Of a DNA stretch of 64,000 nucleotides, positions 44,926-52,961 are shown piece by piece. The stretch's first letter is position 1; every line of letters begins with the position of its first letter. Where the stretch lies: positions 1 to 64,000 of the forward strand of contig JAITMC010000018.1 in the NCBI GenBank assembly GCA_031277615.1, read 5' to 3'. Below the pieces are notes generated by a model. That model was not told the DNA's origin. It did not search any database and saw only the letters and a program-made list of their open reading frames with translations. The DNA is from Chryseobacterium sp. GTDB lineage: Bacteria > Bacteroidota > Bacteroidia > Flavobacteriales > Weeksellaceae. A program made the position numbers and the translations under genes.

Positions 44926-44957
44926 CAAATTTAGGGTTAAAAAGCGGGTTTATCAAA
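44926..44957 (-). promoter_or_regulatory. Near-consensus promoter of the thioesterase-AraC-copA operon
   Basis: Minus-strand TTTG (complement of 44954-44957) and TAAATTTG (complement of 44926-44933) are separated by 20 bases, a full match to the Bacteroidetes promoter. The ATG at 44905 is 20 bases downstream. Confidence 0.55.
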
Positions 44958-45001
44958 GAAATTTTATTTACTGATCCGAAGAAAATCATTCATTTTCTCA
45001 A

Positions 45002-45415
45002 TCATTTTCTTTTGGAGCGCATTGCTCTTACTTTATGTACAGAATCATCTTTCAGAAGCTGTTGATAGTCTTTGCTTTCCAATGGGAAAAGGGCAACTTT
45101 ACCTTCGGCGTTGTGGTGAATCCCGAATCCATAGCGTTTGGCCAGTGGAGAAGATCGCAGGCAGGGTTGCCCTTTGGAGAAAAACTGAGTCCTTGCGGTT
45201 TCTTTTTCAGTTTCGGTAATATCATTTTTTAGAGCAAAGCATCCGAACACGATATCATCGGATGAAAACCGGTAAGGATATTGGACAATCATTTCGTATT
45301 GAAGATTGGCCAGTGTTTTTTCTTTTTTCTCAGGCGGAATTTGTGCCTGGGAAACCGGACAGTCTTCGGCGGGTTCAATAAGGGTATTGAAATAATTGGT
45401 GGTATGTTGTTTCAT
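45002..45415 (-). CDS. DUF6157-like hypothetical protein
   Basis: A 137-residue cytosolic protein matching the pattern of the DUF6157 group: TTNYFNTLIEPAEDCPVSQA near the start, LQYEMIVQYPYRFSSDDIVF in the middle and FFSKGQPCLRSSPLAKRYG in the second half. The Lys/Arg-rich C-terminus is usual. No activity is known. It is monocistronic, on the same strand as the small HTH gene upstream. Confidence 0.7.
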   Translation of the reverse strand: MKQHTTNYFNTLIEPAEDCPVSQAQIPPEKKEKTLANLQYEMIVQYPYRFSSDDIVFGCFALKNDITETEKETARTQFFSKGQPCLRSSPLAKRYGFGIHHNAEGKVALFPLESKDYQQLLKDDSVHKVRAMRSKRK

Positions 45416-45475
45416 AGCTGGTGATTTAATGGTTCTGATATCGTATATTATATAAGGATGTCATTTCTTATTCAA

Positions 45476-45682
45476 TTAGTCTTCTCTGTACTCCAGAATA
45501 TCCCCGGGCTGGCAGTCCAAAGCTTTGCAGATGGCTTCAAGCGTGCTGAATCGTACTGCTTTTGCTTTTCCCGTTTTCAGAATCGAAAGATTGGAAAGGG
45601 TAAGGTCTACTTTTTCTGAAAGTTCGTTCAGGGACATTTTTCTTTTCGCCATAATGACGTCTAAGTTTACAATAATCGGCAT
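45476..45682 (-). CDS. Small XRE-family HTH regulator
   Basis: A 68-residue protein that is almost entirely a Cro/cI-type helix-turn-helix (MAKRKMSLNELSEKVDLTLS with NLSILKTGKAKAVRFSTLEA, then ICKALDCQPGDILEY). The motif CQPGDIL is typical of the YozG type that pairs with DUF2975. Three bases separate it from the upstream membrane protein gene. It probably represses its own operon. Confidence 0.88.
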   Translation of the reverse strand: MPIIVNLDVIMAKRKMSLNELSEKVDLTLSNLSILKTGKAKAVRFSTLEAICKALDCQPGDILEYRED

Positions 45683-45685
45683 ACT

Positions 45686-46237
45686 TTAAATTGTTAATTC
45701 GTTTTCAGACTGAAGTTCCATTCCTCTTTTAAAAACCTGGGCAATAATAAAGATTATTCCTCCAAAAAACAGGTATTCATCTCCTGAACCTATAAATTCA
45801 TGCAGATTGGTGAGGGGAGTAATACCGGTTCTTACCGAATCCTGGTCAAAAAAGTATGATTCTGCAATCAGGGAGATCAACCCGATAGCAAGTGCAGCAT
45901 AGCTGATTTTGGTGATCAGTTTTCTGATTTCTTCGCTGAACGGGGCTGCCAGATTGAGCTTCAGGAAAATCTTAACGACAAAGTAAGCCAGATATGCTTT
46001 ATAGCATGCCAGAAAAATAATAACGGTTAATGCGCGGAAATACATTTGAGGGTCAGACTGGTACAACTCGTAAAAGCTGATGCCTTTATAAAGGTTTTTT
46101 GCGGCTTCCGGGTTAACGGCAGTCATGATGTAAGAAAACGTTAATGCCCCGGCATTAATACATGCTCCGATAAAAATGATCCAAGAAATCACATTCATAA
46201 CGGAAAGAACTGTTTTTGTTTTGGTTTCTGTTTTCAT
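45686..46237 (-). CDS. DUF2975 membrane protein
   Basis: A 183-residue inner-membrane protein with four predicted helices, at about 13-38, 72-98, 118-140 and 155-172. The pairing DUF2975 plus a small XRE regulator is common across Bacteroidetes and Firmicutes. The biochemical role is not established; the regulator may respond to its state. The stop lies three bases before the HTH start. Confidence 0.8.
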   Translation of the reverse strand: MKTETKTKTVLSVMNVISWIIFIGACINAGALTFSYIMTAVNPEAAKNLYKGISFYELYQSDPQMYFRALTVIIFLACYKAYLAYFVVKIFLKLNLAAPFSEEIRKLITKISYAALAIGLISLIAESYFFDQDSVRTGITPLTNLHEFIGSGDEYLFFGGIIFIIAQVFKRGMELQSENELTI

Positions 46238-46487
46238 AATTAAGAAAAATTTATGAAAACAAATATCAGTAAAAATTTATTGAAAAACAATAAAAATTTT
46301 TCTTTTTTCAATTAATGTGAATTTTGAATTCAACATAATGTGAGAAACACTACAAAAAAAGCTTTGATTTGAGATTATTAATTGTATCTTGCATACGTTT
46401 ATATTTGGAATCAATATTTGTTCATTAATTTATGTTGTTTTTCTTTTATATACCCAAATTTTTATTAATTTTTTAATTTTATTTAAA

Positions 46488-46838
46488 ATGAACATTTTTG
46501 TTTCAAACATCAATTACGCAACTAAAGAATATGAGTTGCATGATCTATTCGCAGAATTCGGTGACGTTTCATCAGCTAAAATCGTTACTGACAGAGAAAC
46601 CGGCCGTTCAAGAGGTTTTGGTTTCATCGAAATGGGTGATGAAGAAGGAAAGCAAGCAATCGAGGCTCTTAACCAGAAAGAATTCAACGGGAAAACGCTG
46701 AATGTATCTGAGGCTAAGCCAAGAGAAGAAAAACCAAGAAGAAGCTTCGATAACAACAGAGGCGGAGGTTACGGAAACAACAACAACAGAGGCGGAGGCT
46801 ATGGTAACAACCGTGGCGGAGGCGGAAATCGTTGGTAA
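46488..46838 (+). CDS. RRM-domain RNA-binding protein
   Basis: A 116-residue protein with one RNA recognition motif. RNP2 is NIFVSNINYA at the start and RNP1 is RSRGFGFIEM, near residue 45. The C-terminal 35 residues are an RGG/GYGNN-rich tail (NNRGGGYGNN, GGYGNNRGGG). Such proteins bind single-stranded RNA and often act as cold-stress chaperones in Bacteroidetes and cyanobacteria. The ATG at 46488 is preferred over an in-frame one 99 bases upstream, which precedes a long AT-rich leader. Confidence 0.93.
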   Translation: MNIFVSNINYATKEYELHDLFAEFGDVSSAKIVTDRETGRSRGFGFIEMGDEEGKQAIEALNQKEFNGKTLNVSEAKPREEKPRRSFDNNRGGGYGNNNNRGGGYGNNRGGGGNRW

Positions 46839-46846
46839 AAAATATG

Positions 46847-46873
46847 AAGCGGCTTTTTTAAGCCGCTTTTTTT
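46847..46873 (+). terminator. Rho-independent terminator
   Basis: AAGCGGCTT (46847-46855) pairs with AAGCCGCTT (46860-46868) across a TTTT loop, followed by T residues to 46873. Confidence 0.88.
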
Positions 46874-46921
46874 ATGTTCTGTTATTTCTGAATTATTATA
46901 TAGATTAATGATTTTCTGATA

Positions 46922-47416
46922 TTAATCCTTTTTCTTCTTTTTCTTTTTCTCCTTGCCGTCTTTGCTTTTCTCTTTCTCTTTTAGCTTTTTTCCTTTTTTA
47001 GGATTCAGTACTTCTTCAGCAATCTCGAATTTTGGCTCCTCGGTTTTGGCCGGTTTTATTTCGATCTTAAGGTCAAAATATCCCTTCAGATCATTTTGTG
47101 AGATTAGGTTTTCGTTAAATAAAAACTCAAGAATTTCCTTTCCGGAATCATTGAAGAAATGATGGGCAAGTTCTTTCAACAGGAATTTTCTGTATTCTTC
47201 CATCGGAACAATCACGGAATATTTGAATATCCTGCCTTCTTTTTCCGTCTTCAGATATCCTTTTTCCACTAATATTTTTAAGTAAGTAGAGGCTGTGTTC
47301 TGATGCGGTTTAGGCTCCGGATGCTGTTCCATAACGTCTTTCAGATAGAAAGATTCCAGCTTCCAAAACAGTTTCATAAAGTTTTCTTCTGCAGACGTAA
47401 GATGATTGATTTTCAT
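46922..47416 (-). CDS. BlaI/MecI-family repressor with Lys-rich tail
   Basis: A 164-residue protein starting MKINHLTSAEENFMKLFWKL. The N-terminal winged helix resembles the BlaI/MecI/CopY family (TASTYLKILVEKGYLKTEKE with GRIFKYSVIV). The usual dimerisation region follows (YRKFLLKELAHHFFNDSGKE). It ends in a highly basic tail that is not part of the family core. No BlaR-type receptor is next to it, so it is not an obvious beta-lactamase sensor pair. The start at 47416 avoids overlap with the upstream PAP2 gene. Confidence 0.8.
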   Translation of the reverse strand: MKINHLTSAEENFMKLFWKLESFYLKDVMEQHPEPKPHQNTASTYLKILVEKGYLKTEKEGRIFKYSVIVPMEEYRKFLLKELAHHFFNDSGKEILEFLFNENLISQNDLKGYFDLKIEIKPAKTEEPKFEIAEEVLNPKKGKKLKEKEKSKDGKEKKKKKKKD

Positions 47417-47424
47417 AAATGTTC

Positions 47425-48027
47425 TTAATGTTGAAATTGTATATTGCAATAAAGATAAATAAAAGATATCAGAAATGCTATTCCTGCTCCCATAAATACT
47501 TCTTTTACCGTATGCCTTTTTAGGATCACCCGGGTGATTCCTACCAGAATGGCGATGCCCAGCCAGATAAGACCCATTTTCCAGTCCAGTGTGAAAAACA
47601 ACGCTGCCACAAAGATATTGAAAGAAGTATGCATCGAGCTTTTAATATAAAAATTGCTGATCTGCATGGTTATCAGAAGAATCAGGATAAACAGCATGAC
47701 CAGATCGATATATCCGTTCCTTATATAATTAAAGAGAAGATAAAGGATGACACAGCCTCCGAGAAATATATATAAAGTTTTTCTCTGTACACGATCGGAA
47801 ACATCCATATTGGTATACCTTCCGGTTTTTACATTCCAGATCAGCCAGATTATAACCGGGATGATGATCATTAAAAGAATCGGTACGAAATAAAGAAGAG
47901 AGTCTTTCAGCGAATATTCCCTTACGCTCATATAAACGTAGAAAATAAAAAGGGAGACCAGGGGATTGAAGAAATCTGAGATAACTTTTGAAATTTTATG
48001 TACCAATAACGGCTGTTTTTCTTCCAT
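47425..48027 (-). CDS. PAP2-like membrane phosphatase
   Basis: A 200-residue inner-membrane protein with five or six helices. The phosphatase signatures in the PAP2 family are visible in part: SSMHTSFNIFVAALFF (motif 2, with His) and TRVILKRHTVKEVFMGAGI (motif 3, with the catalytic His). Motif 1 (KxxxxxxRP) is only approximate (DRVQRKTLY). It may act on lipid phosphates, such as lipid A or undecaprenyl pyrophosphate, but it may be a degenerate member. Eight bases separate it from the BlaI-like gene. Confidence 0.75.
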   Translation of the reverse strand: MEEKQPLLVHKISKVISDFFNPLVSLFIFYVYMSVREYSLKDSLLYFVPILLMIIIPVIIWLIWNVKTGRYTNMDVSDRVQRKTLYIFLGGCVILYLLFNYIRNGYIDLVMLFILILLITMQISNFYIKSSMHTSFNIFVAALFFTLDWKMGLIWLGIAILVGITRVILKRHTVKEVFMGAGIAFLISFIYLYCNIQFQH

Positions 48028-48043
48028 GTTTAACTTTAAAATT

Positions 48044-48072
48044 CAAATATAAGACTATACGCAAAAAAACAA
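48044..48072 (-). promoter_or_regulatory. Promoter for the PAP2-like gene
   Basis: Minus-strand TATATTTG (complement of 48044-48051) matches the -7 box, with TTG (complement of 48070-48072) 18 bases upstream. The ATG at 48027 is 16 bases downstream. Confidence 0.4.
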
Positions 48073-48151
48073 TTGGTATGTATACGATAAAAACAAAGTT
48101 TTTTTTATAATTTTGCTCAAATATTCATCATAAATAAGCAAGAGCTATCAC

Positions 48152-49153
48152 ATGAAAGAATTTTCTAAAGAGGTATACCTGAAGTGGTATGAAGATATGA
48201 CTATGTGGAGAAGGTTTGAAGACAAATGCCGTTCTCTTTATCTAAAACAAAAGATCAGAGGTTTTTTACATTTGTATAACGGTCAGGAAGCTATTCCTGC
48301 CGGCTTCACACATGCAATGGATTTAACGAAGGACAGTATGATTACTGCTTACAGATGCCATATCCATCCAATGGCGATGGGCGTGGATCCTAAGAGAATC
48401 ATGGCTGAGCTTTGTGGTAAAGCTACGGGAACATCAGGAGGTATGGGTGGTTCTATGCACATTTTCAGCAAAGAACACCGTTTCTATGGGGGGCATGGTA
48501 TTGTAGGAGGACAGATCCCATTGGGAGCAGGTATTGCTTTTGCGGATAAATACTTTGACAGAAAGGCTGTGAATATCTGTTTCTTCGGAGACGGTGCTGC
48601 GAGACAGGGTTCTCTGCATGAAACATTCAACATGGCGATGAACTGGAAGCTTCCTGTAGTATTTGTTGTAGAAAACAACCAGTATGCGATGGGAACTTCT
48701 GTAAAAAGAACTGCCAACCACGAAGATATCTATAAATTAGGCCTTGGTTATGAAATGCCTTGTCTTGCTGTAGATGCAATGGATCCTGAAAAGGTAGCAG
48801 AAGCTGCTTATGAAGCTGTTGAAAGAGCACGAAGAGGCGACGGGCCTACCTTCATTGAGGCAAGAACTTACCGTTACAGAGGACATTCCATGTCTGATGC
48901 AGAGCCTTACCGTTCCAAAGAAGAAGTAGCTGTTCATAAAAATGATGACCCTATCGAACTGGTAAAACAGAGAATTTTAGCTAACGGATGGGCAACAGAA
49001 GAAGAATTGGAAGCTATGGATAACAAATCAAGAGATTTCGTTGAAGAATGCATCGAGTTTATGGAAAACTCTCCTTATCCGGATGCTGAGAAAATCTATG
49101 AGTATGTGTATGCTCAGGAAGATTATCCATTCTTAGATAAATTAGAAAACTAA
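48152..49153 (+). CDS. pdhA: Pyruvate dehydrogenase E1 component, alpha subunit
   Basis: A 333-residue TPP-dependent subunit. Landmarks are AMDLTKDSMITAYRCHIHPM and GTSGGMGGSMHIFSKEHRFY, the TPP/Mg motif (CFFGDGAARQGSLHETFNMA), WKLPVVFVVENNQYAMGTSV and the regulatory loop RTYRYRGHSMSDAEPYR. With E1-beta, E2 and E3 it turns pyruvate into acetyl-CoA in the cytosol. E1-beta is not in this window. The E2 gene lies 109 bases downstream. TAATTTTG at 48108-48115 is a possible -7 box. Confidence 0.95.
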   Translation: MKEFSKEVYLKWYEDMTMWRRFEDKCRSLYLKQKIRGFLHLYNGQEAIPAGFTHAMDLTKDSMITAYRCHIHPMAMGVDPKRIMAELCGKATGTSGGMGGSMHIFSKEHRFYGGHGIVGGQIPLGAGIAFADKYFDRKAVNICFFGDGAARQGSLHETFNMAMNWKLPVVFVVENNQYAMGTSVKRTANHEDIYKLGLGYEMPCLAVDAMDPEKVAEAAYEAVERARRGDGPTFIEARTYRYRGHSMSDAEPYRSKEEVAVHKNDDPIELVKQRILANGWATEEELEAMDNKSRDFVEECIEFMENSPYPDAEKIYEYVYAQEDYPFLDKLEN

Positions 49154-49183
49154 AAAGATAATGAGTTAATTTGACAATTTGAG

Positions 49184-49228
49184 AATTTGAAAATGTGATA
49201 GAGTATGTCCTTTTTTAATTTTCAAATT
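49184..49228. repeat. AT-rich inverted repeat between pdhA and pdhC
   Basis: AATTTGAAAAT (49184-49194) and ATTTTCAAATT (49218-49228) form an 11-base AT-rich stem with a 23-base loop. A further AAATTTTCAAATT follows to about 49252. It could slow or partly end transcription between the two subunit genes. Confidence 0.55.
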
Positions 49229-49262
49229 TTCAGATTGCTAAATTTTCAAATTAAAATAAATT

Positions 49263-50867
49263 ATGGCAGAAGTAATTACGATGCCCCGCCTTTCGGACAC
49301 TATGACGGAAGGTAAAGTGGCGAAATGGCATAAAAAAGTAGGTGATAAAGTAAAAGAAGGAGATATTTTAGCAGAAATTGAAACCGATAAAGCTGTTCAG
49401 GATTTTGAATCTGAAGTAGAAGGAACTCTTTTGTACATTGGTGTAGAAGAGGGCGGTGCAGCTGCTGTAGACTCTGTTTTGGCTATTATCGGAAATGAAG
49501 GCGAAGATATTTCAGGATTAACGGGTGGGGCAGCAGCTCCCAGTGCCGGCTCAGAAGAAAAAAAATCAGAAGAGCCTGAAGCAAAAAATTCTGCACCTGC
49601 TGAACAGGCTGTAACAGAAGTTCCGGCTGGAGTAGAAGTGATTACTATGCCAAGACTTTCTGATACAATGACAGAGGGTAAAGTGGCAAAATGGCATAAA
49701 AATGTAGGAGATACCGTAAAAGAAGGAGATCTTCTTGCAGAAATCGAAACCGATAAAGCAGTACAGGATTTTGAATCTGAATTCAACGGTGTATTGTTGA
49801 AGCAGGGAGTAGAAGAAGGCGGTGCAGCTCCGGTTGATTCCGTATTGGCCATAATCGGCCCTGCAGGAACAGATATTTCAGGAGTAGGAGCTCCGAAAGC
49901 AGCCTCCCAGACCTCAGAAAAGCCTGCTGAACAGAAAACTGAAGCTAAAGCTGAGGAAAAAGCAACTCCGGCTGTAAGTTCTTCGTCTTCAGACAGAGTG
50001 GCTATCTCACCTTTAGCAAAGAAAATGGCTCAGGATAAAGGGGTAGACATCCATGGAATCCAGGGATCAGGAGAAAACGGAAGAATCGTTAAAAAAGATA
50101 TTGAAAATTATCAGCCTTCCGAAGCTAAACCTACGGCTTCTGCTGCGGCAAATCCAGCAGCTCAGGTTGCACTAAGCTTCGTTCAGGGAGAAGATACGGA
50201 AACTCCGAATTCTCAGGTAAGAAATATCATTGCAAAACGTCTTTCTGAAAGTAAATTCTCTGCTCCTCATTACTATCTGATGGTAGAGATCAATATGGAT
50301 AAGGCTATAGTAGCAAGAAAAGAGATCAACTCTATTCCGGATACCAAAATTTCTTTCAATGATATGATCATTAAGGCTACAGCCATTGCTTTAAGAAAAC
50401 ATCCTCAGGTAAATTCAAGCTGGGCAGGAGATAAGATCATTCACAGAGGAAATATCAACATTGGTGTGGCAGTAGCTATTCCTGACGGTTTGGTAGTTCC
50501 TGTATTGAAAAATACCGATCAGATGAACTATACCCAGATCTCTGCAGCGGTGAAAGATATGGCTTCAAGAGCTAAGAGCAAAGGTCTTAAGGCTAACGAA
50601 ATGGAAGGATCCACATTCTCTATTTCCAACCTTGGAATGTTCGGAATTGAAACCTTTACAAGTATCATCAACCAACCTAATTCTGCGATCCTTTCCGTAG
50701 GAGCTATTATTGAGAAGCCGATCGTTAAAGACGGGCAGATTGTCGTTGGAAACACCATGAAACTTTCACTGGCGTGTGATCACAGAGTAGTAGACGGTGC
50801 TACCGGTGCTCAGTTCCTACAAACTTTGAGAACTTATTTGGAAAATCCATTAACATTGTTACTGTAA
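49263..50867 (+). CDS. pdhC: Pyruvate dehydrogenase E2 component (dihydrolipoamide acetyltransferase)
   Basis: A 534-residue protein. Two lipoyl domains (1-77 and about 125-201) each carry the lipoylation motif EIETDKAVQDFESE. Ala/Pro/Glu-rich linkers follow. A peripheral E3/E1-binding domain lies at about 245-285 (VAISPLAKKMAQDKGVDIHG). The catalytic trimer domain runs to the end, with DHRVVDGATGAQFL at 506-519. It transfers acetyl groups from lipoyl arms to CoA. Two lipoyl domains and an adjacent E1-alpha are usual in Flavobacteria. Confidence 0.96.
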   Translation: MAEVITMPRLSDTMTEGKVAKWHKKVGDKVKEGDILAEIETDKAVQDFESEVEGTLLYIGVEEGGAAAVDSVLAIIGNEGEDISGLTGGAAAPSAGSEEKKSEEPEAKNSAPAEQAVTEVPAGVEVITMPRLSDTMTEGKVAKWHKNVGDTVKEGDLLAEIETDKAVQDFESEFNGVLLKQGVEEGGAAPVDSVLAIIGPAGTDISGVGAPKAASQTSEKPAEQKTEAKAEEKATPAVSSSSSDRVAISPLAKKMAQDKGVDIHGIQGSGENGRIVKKDIENYQPSEAKPTASAAANPAAQVALSFVQGEDTETPNSQVRNIIAKRLSESKFSAPHYYLMVEINMDKAIVARKEINSIPDTKISFNDMIIKATAIALRKHPQVNSSWAGDKIIHRGNINIGVAVAIPDGLVVPVLKNTDQMNYTQISAAVKDMASRAKSKGLKANEMEGSTFSISNLGMFGIETFTSIINQPNSAILSVGAIIEKPIVKDGQIVVGNTMKLSLACDHRVVDGATGAQFLQTLRTYLENPLTLLL

Positions 50868-50886
50868 TTTCTGAATATTATATACT

Positions 50887-50915
50887 AAAACCTCTCTTTT
50901 CGAGAGGTTTTTTTT
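50887..50915 (+). terminator. Rho-independent terminator after pdhC
   Basis: AAAACCTCTC (50887-50896) pairs with GAGAGGTTTT (50902-50911), with T residues to 50915. Confidence 0.9.
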
Positions 50916-50995
50916 ATGTGCATTAAATTGAAAATTTATAAATTATCATGGGGATTGATGCCGGAATTTCAAAATCAAATTAGTATTTTTGAATT

Positions 50996-51664
50996 ATGAT
51001 TAAAGCAAGGAATATCCATAAGTCATATGGGAGTTTAGAAGTACTGAAGGGCGTTGATATTCACATTAAAATAGGTGAAGTGGTATCTATCGTGGGAGAA
51101 TCGGGTGCGGGTAAATCTACACTGCTTCAGATCCTGGGAACGCTGGATCATCCAACCCACTCCAATAAATACAACACTGAAATATCTATTGCAGGGGAAT
51201 CTTTTATCAATATGAATGATAAACAGCTTTCTAAATTCAGAAACCAGAATATTGGTTTTGTATTTCAGTTTCATCAGCTGCTTCCGGAATTCACTGCTTT
51301 GGAAAATGTTTTGCTTCCAACCAAAATAGCCGGAGCTAATGAAAAAGAAGCCATTGAAAAGGCTTATGCTTTATTTGAAGACCTGAGAATAGAGCAGAGG
51401 CTTCACCATAAGCCCAATCAGTTATCCGGAGGAGAAGCTCAGAGGGTGGCTGTTGCGAGAGCCCTGATCAATTCTCCGAAAATTATTTTTGCTGATGAGC
51501 CAACCGGAAACCTGGATTCGAAAAATGCAGATGATCTTCACAGGCTGTTTTTTGATCTGAGGGATAAATACAATCAGACTTTTGTGATCGTTACCCATAA
51601 TCCCGGCCTTGCTGAAATTACAGATAGAAAGCTGGTGATGAAAGACGGTATGATCATAGAATAA
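50996..51664 (+). CDS. ABC transporter ATP-binding protein (LolD/MacB type)
   Basis: A 222-residue ATPase of the LolD/FtsE/MacB class. Motifs are Walker [10 protein letters not shown], the Q-loop [14 protein letters not shown], signature [16 protein letters not shown], Walker [14 protein letters not shown] and the H-loop FVIVTHNP. The permease is not adjacent, so it must be encoded elsewhere. In Bacteroidetes this type often serves lipoprotein export. It is nine to twelve bases upstream of an L,D-transpeptidase-like gene and may be co-transcribed with it. Confidence 0.92.
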   Translation: MIKARNIHKSYGSLEVLKGVDIHIKIGEVVSIVGESGAGKSTLLQILGTLDHPTHSNKYNTEISIAGESFINMNDKQLSKFRNQNIGFVFQFHQLLPEFTALENVLLPTKIAGANEKEAIEKAYALFEDLRIEQRLHHKPNQLSGGEAQRVAVARALINSPKIIFADEPTGNLDSKNADDLHRLFFDLRDKYNQTFVIVTHNPGLAEITDRKLVMKDGMIIE

Positions 51665-51675
51665 ACCCATTTTTG

Positions 51676-52257
51676 ATGATGAAAAAAATGATATTTCTGT
51701 TCCTTTTTATTGTTTCCTGTGCCAAATTTGAGTCACAGGGCACTCCTGTTTCTGAAAGTCTTCCGAAAGAAAAGGTTCTGGAAATTAAAAATTTTCTGAA
51801 AGACAAAAATTACAATCAGGATCTTGCTGTTTTTATCAACTTCAGAACCCCTTCAGGAAAGTACCGTTATTTTGTTTACGACCTGAAAAACAATAAAATA
51901 TTACAGAAGGCAATCGTTTCTCATGGTTCCGGGTCTGTAATCCGAAACTCTGATGTCCTGGCATTCAGTAATACGGAAGGCTCATATCAGTCTTCGCTTG
52001 GAAAATATGAGATTCTGCAAAGCTATAACGGAAAATTCGGAAAAGCATACAGGATGAATGGTCTTGACGCGAGCAACAGTCGGGCTATGGAGCGGGCCAT
52101 TGTGCTTCATTCTTTAGACTGTGTCCCGGATAATGAATCTTCATCTCCGGCCTGTTTAAGCTTAGGATGCCCGATGCTTTCCATAAAAGCTTTTCATGAA
52201 ACGGCCAAGCATCTTGATCAATCTAAAAAGCCTGTAATTTTGTACGCGTTTTATTAA
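51676..52257 (+). CDS. Murein L,D-transpeptidase catalytic-domain lipoprotein
   Basis: A 193-residue exported protein. The signal ends with a lipobox at C15 (LFIVSC). The domain matches the murein L,D-transpeptidase-like group: VFINFRTPSGKYRYFVYDLK, IVSHGSGSV, and the active-site region VLHSLDC...PACLSLGCPMLS with a conserved His and Cys. Proteins with this fold cross-link peptidoglycan stems or attach proteins to them; activity is not proven. The ATG at 51676 is preferred over an in-frame TTG three bases upstream; a second ATG follows directly. Confidence 0.8.
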   Translation: MMKKMIFLFLFIVSCAKFESQGTPVSESLPKEKVLEIKNFLKDKNYNQDLAVFINFRTPSGKYRYFVYDLKNNKILQKAIVSHGSGSVIRNSDVLAFSNTEGSYQSSLGKYEILQSYNGKFGKAYRMNGLDASNSRAMERAIVLHSLDCVPDNESSSPACLSLGCPMLSIKAFHETAKHLDQSKKPVILYAFY

Positions 52258-52283
52258 ATCATTCAACCTTATAACCTAAAAAA

Positions 52284-52961
52284 ATGCCCATAAAACTTCT
52301 TGCCGAAGATGACAGACCCAGAGAAAAATTCTTACTGAAAGGTAAGAGTTCACTTTCTGATTCTGAACTGCTGGCCATTATTATGGGGAGCGGAAGCAGA
52401 GATGAGACCGCTGTAGAGCTGGCCAGAACAATACTTTCTTCCGTCAACAACAACTGGCATCAGCTGAGTCTTCTTTCCAGTAAAGAACTGATGAAATTTA
52501 AAGGAATAGGGGAGGCTAAAGCGATTTCTATTATTTCCGCTTTAGAAATAGGACGTAGAAAAGCAGATCAGGAAATACCCGAAAATCCAGTGGTCATCAA
52601 TAGCGATAATGCTTATATTCTGTTGAAAAATCAACTCTCGGACCTCAGAACTGAAGAATTTTGGGGAATATTCCTGAATCAGAGCAATAAAGTCAATCAT
52701 ATTGCCCAGCTGACCCAGGGAGGAATAAGCCAGTCTATCGTAGACGTAAGAATACTGTTCAAAACAGCATTAGACCACTTTTCAACGGGCATTATCATCG
52801 CCCACAATCACCCTTCCGGAAGTTTAAAACCAAGCCGGGAAGATTTAAATATTACCAAAAAAATAAAAGAAGCCGGGAAAACCTTAAGTATCCAGCTTTT
52901 AGACCATATTATTGTTACGCAGGATTCGTACTTTAGTTTCTCAGATGCAGGATTATTATGA
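52284..52961 (+). CDS. radC: RadC/UPF0758 JAB-domain protein
   Basis: A 225-residue RadC-family protein. The N-terminal helix-hairpin-helix-like region is MKFKGIGEAKAISIISALEI. The MPN/JAB domain contains HFSTGIIIAHNHPSGSLKPS followed by REDLNITKKI, giving the metal-binding pattern HxH...D. The historical DNA-repair name is not well supported, and the function remains uncertain. It overlaps the next gene by four bases (ATGA), so the two are co-transcribed. Confidence 0.92.
   Translation: MPIKLLAEDDRPREKFLLKGKSSLSDSELLAIIMGSGSRDETAVELARTILSSVNNNWHQLSLLSSKELMKFKGIGEAKAISIISALEIGRRKADQEIPENPVVINSDNAYILLKNQLSDLRTEEFWGIFLNQSNKVNHIAQLTQGGISQSIVDVRILFKTALDHFSTGIIIAHNHPSGSLKPSREDLNITKKIKEAGKTLSIQLLDHIIVTQDSYFSFSDAGLL

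Noticed and set aside
45476-46237. Toxin-antitoxin pair (small HTH protein plus upstream gene)
   Set aside because: The upstream product is a DUF2975 four-helix membrane protein, a known companion of YozG-type HTH proteins, not a toxin.
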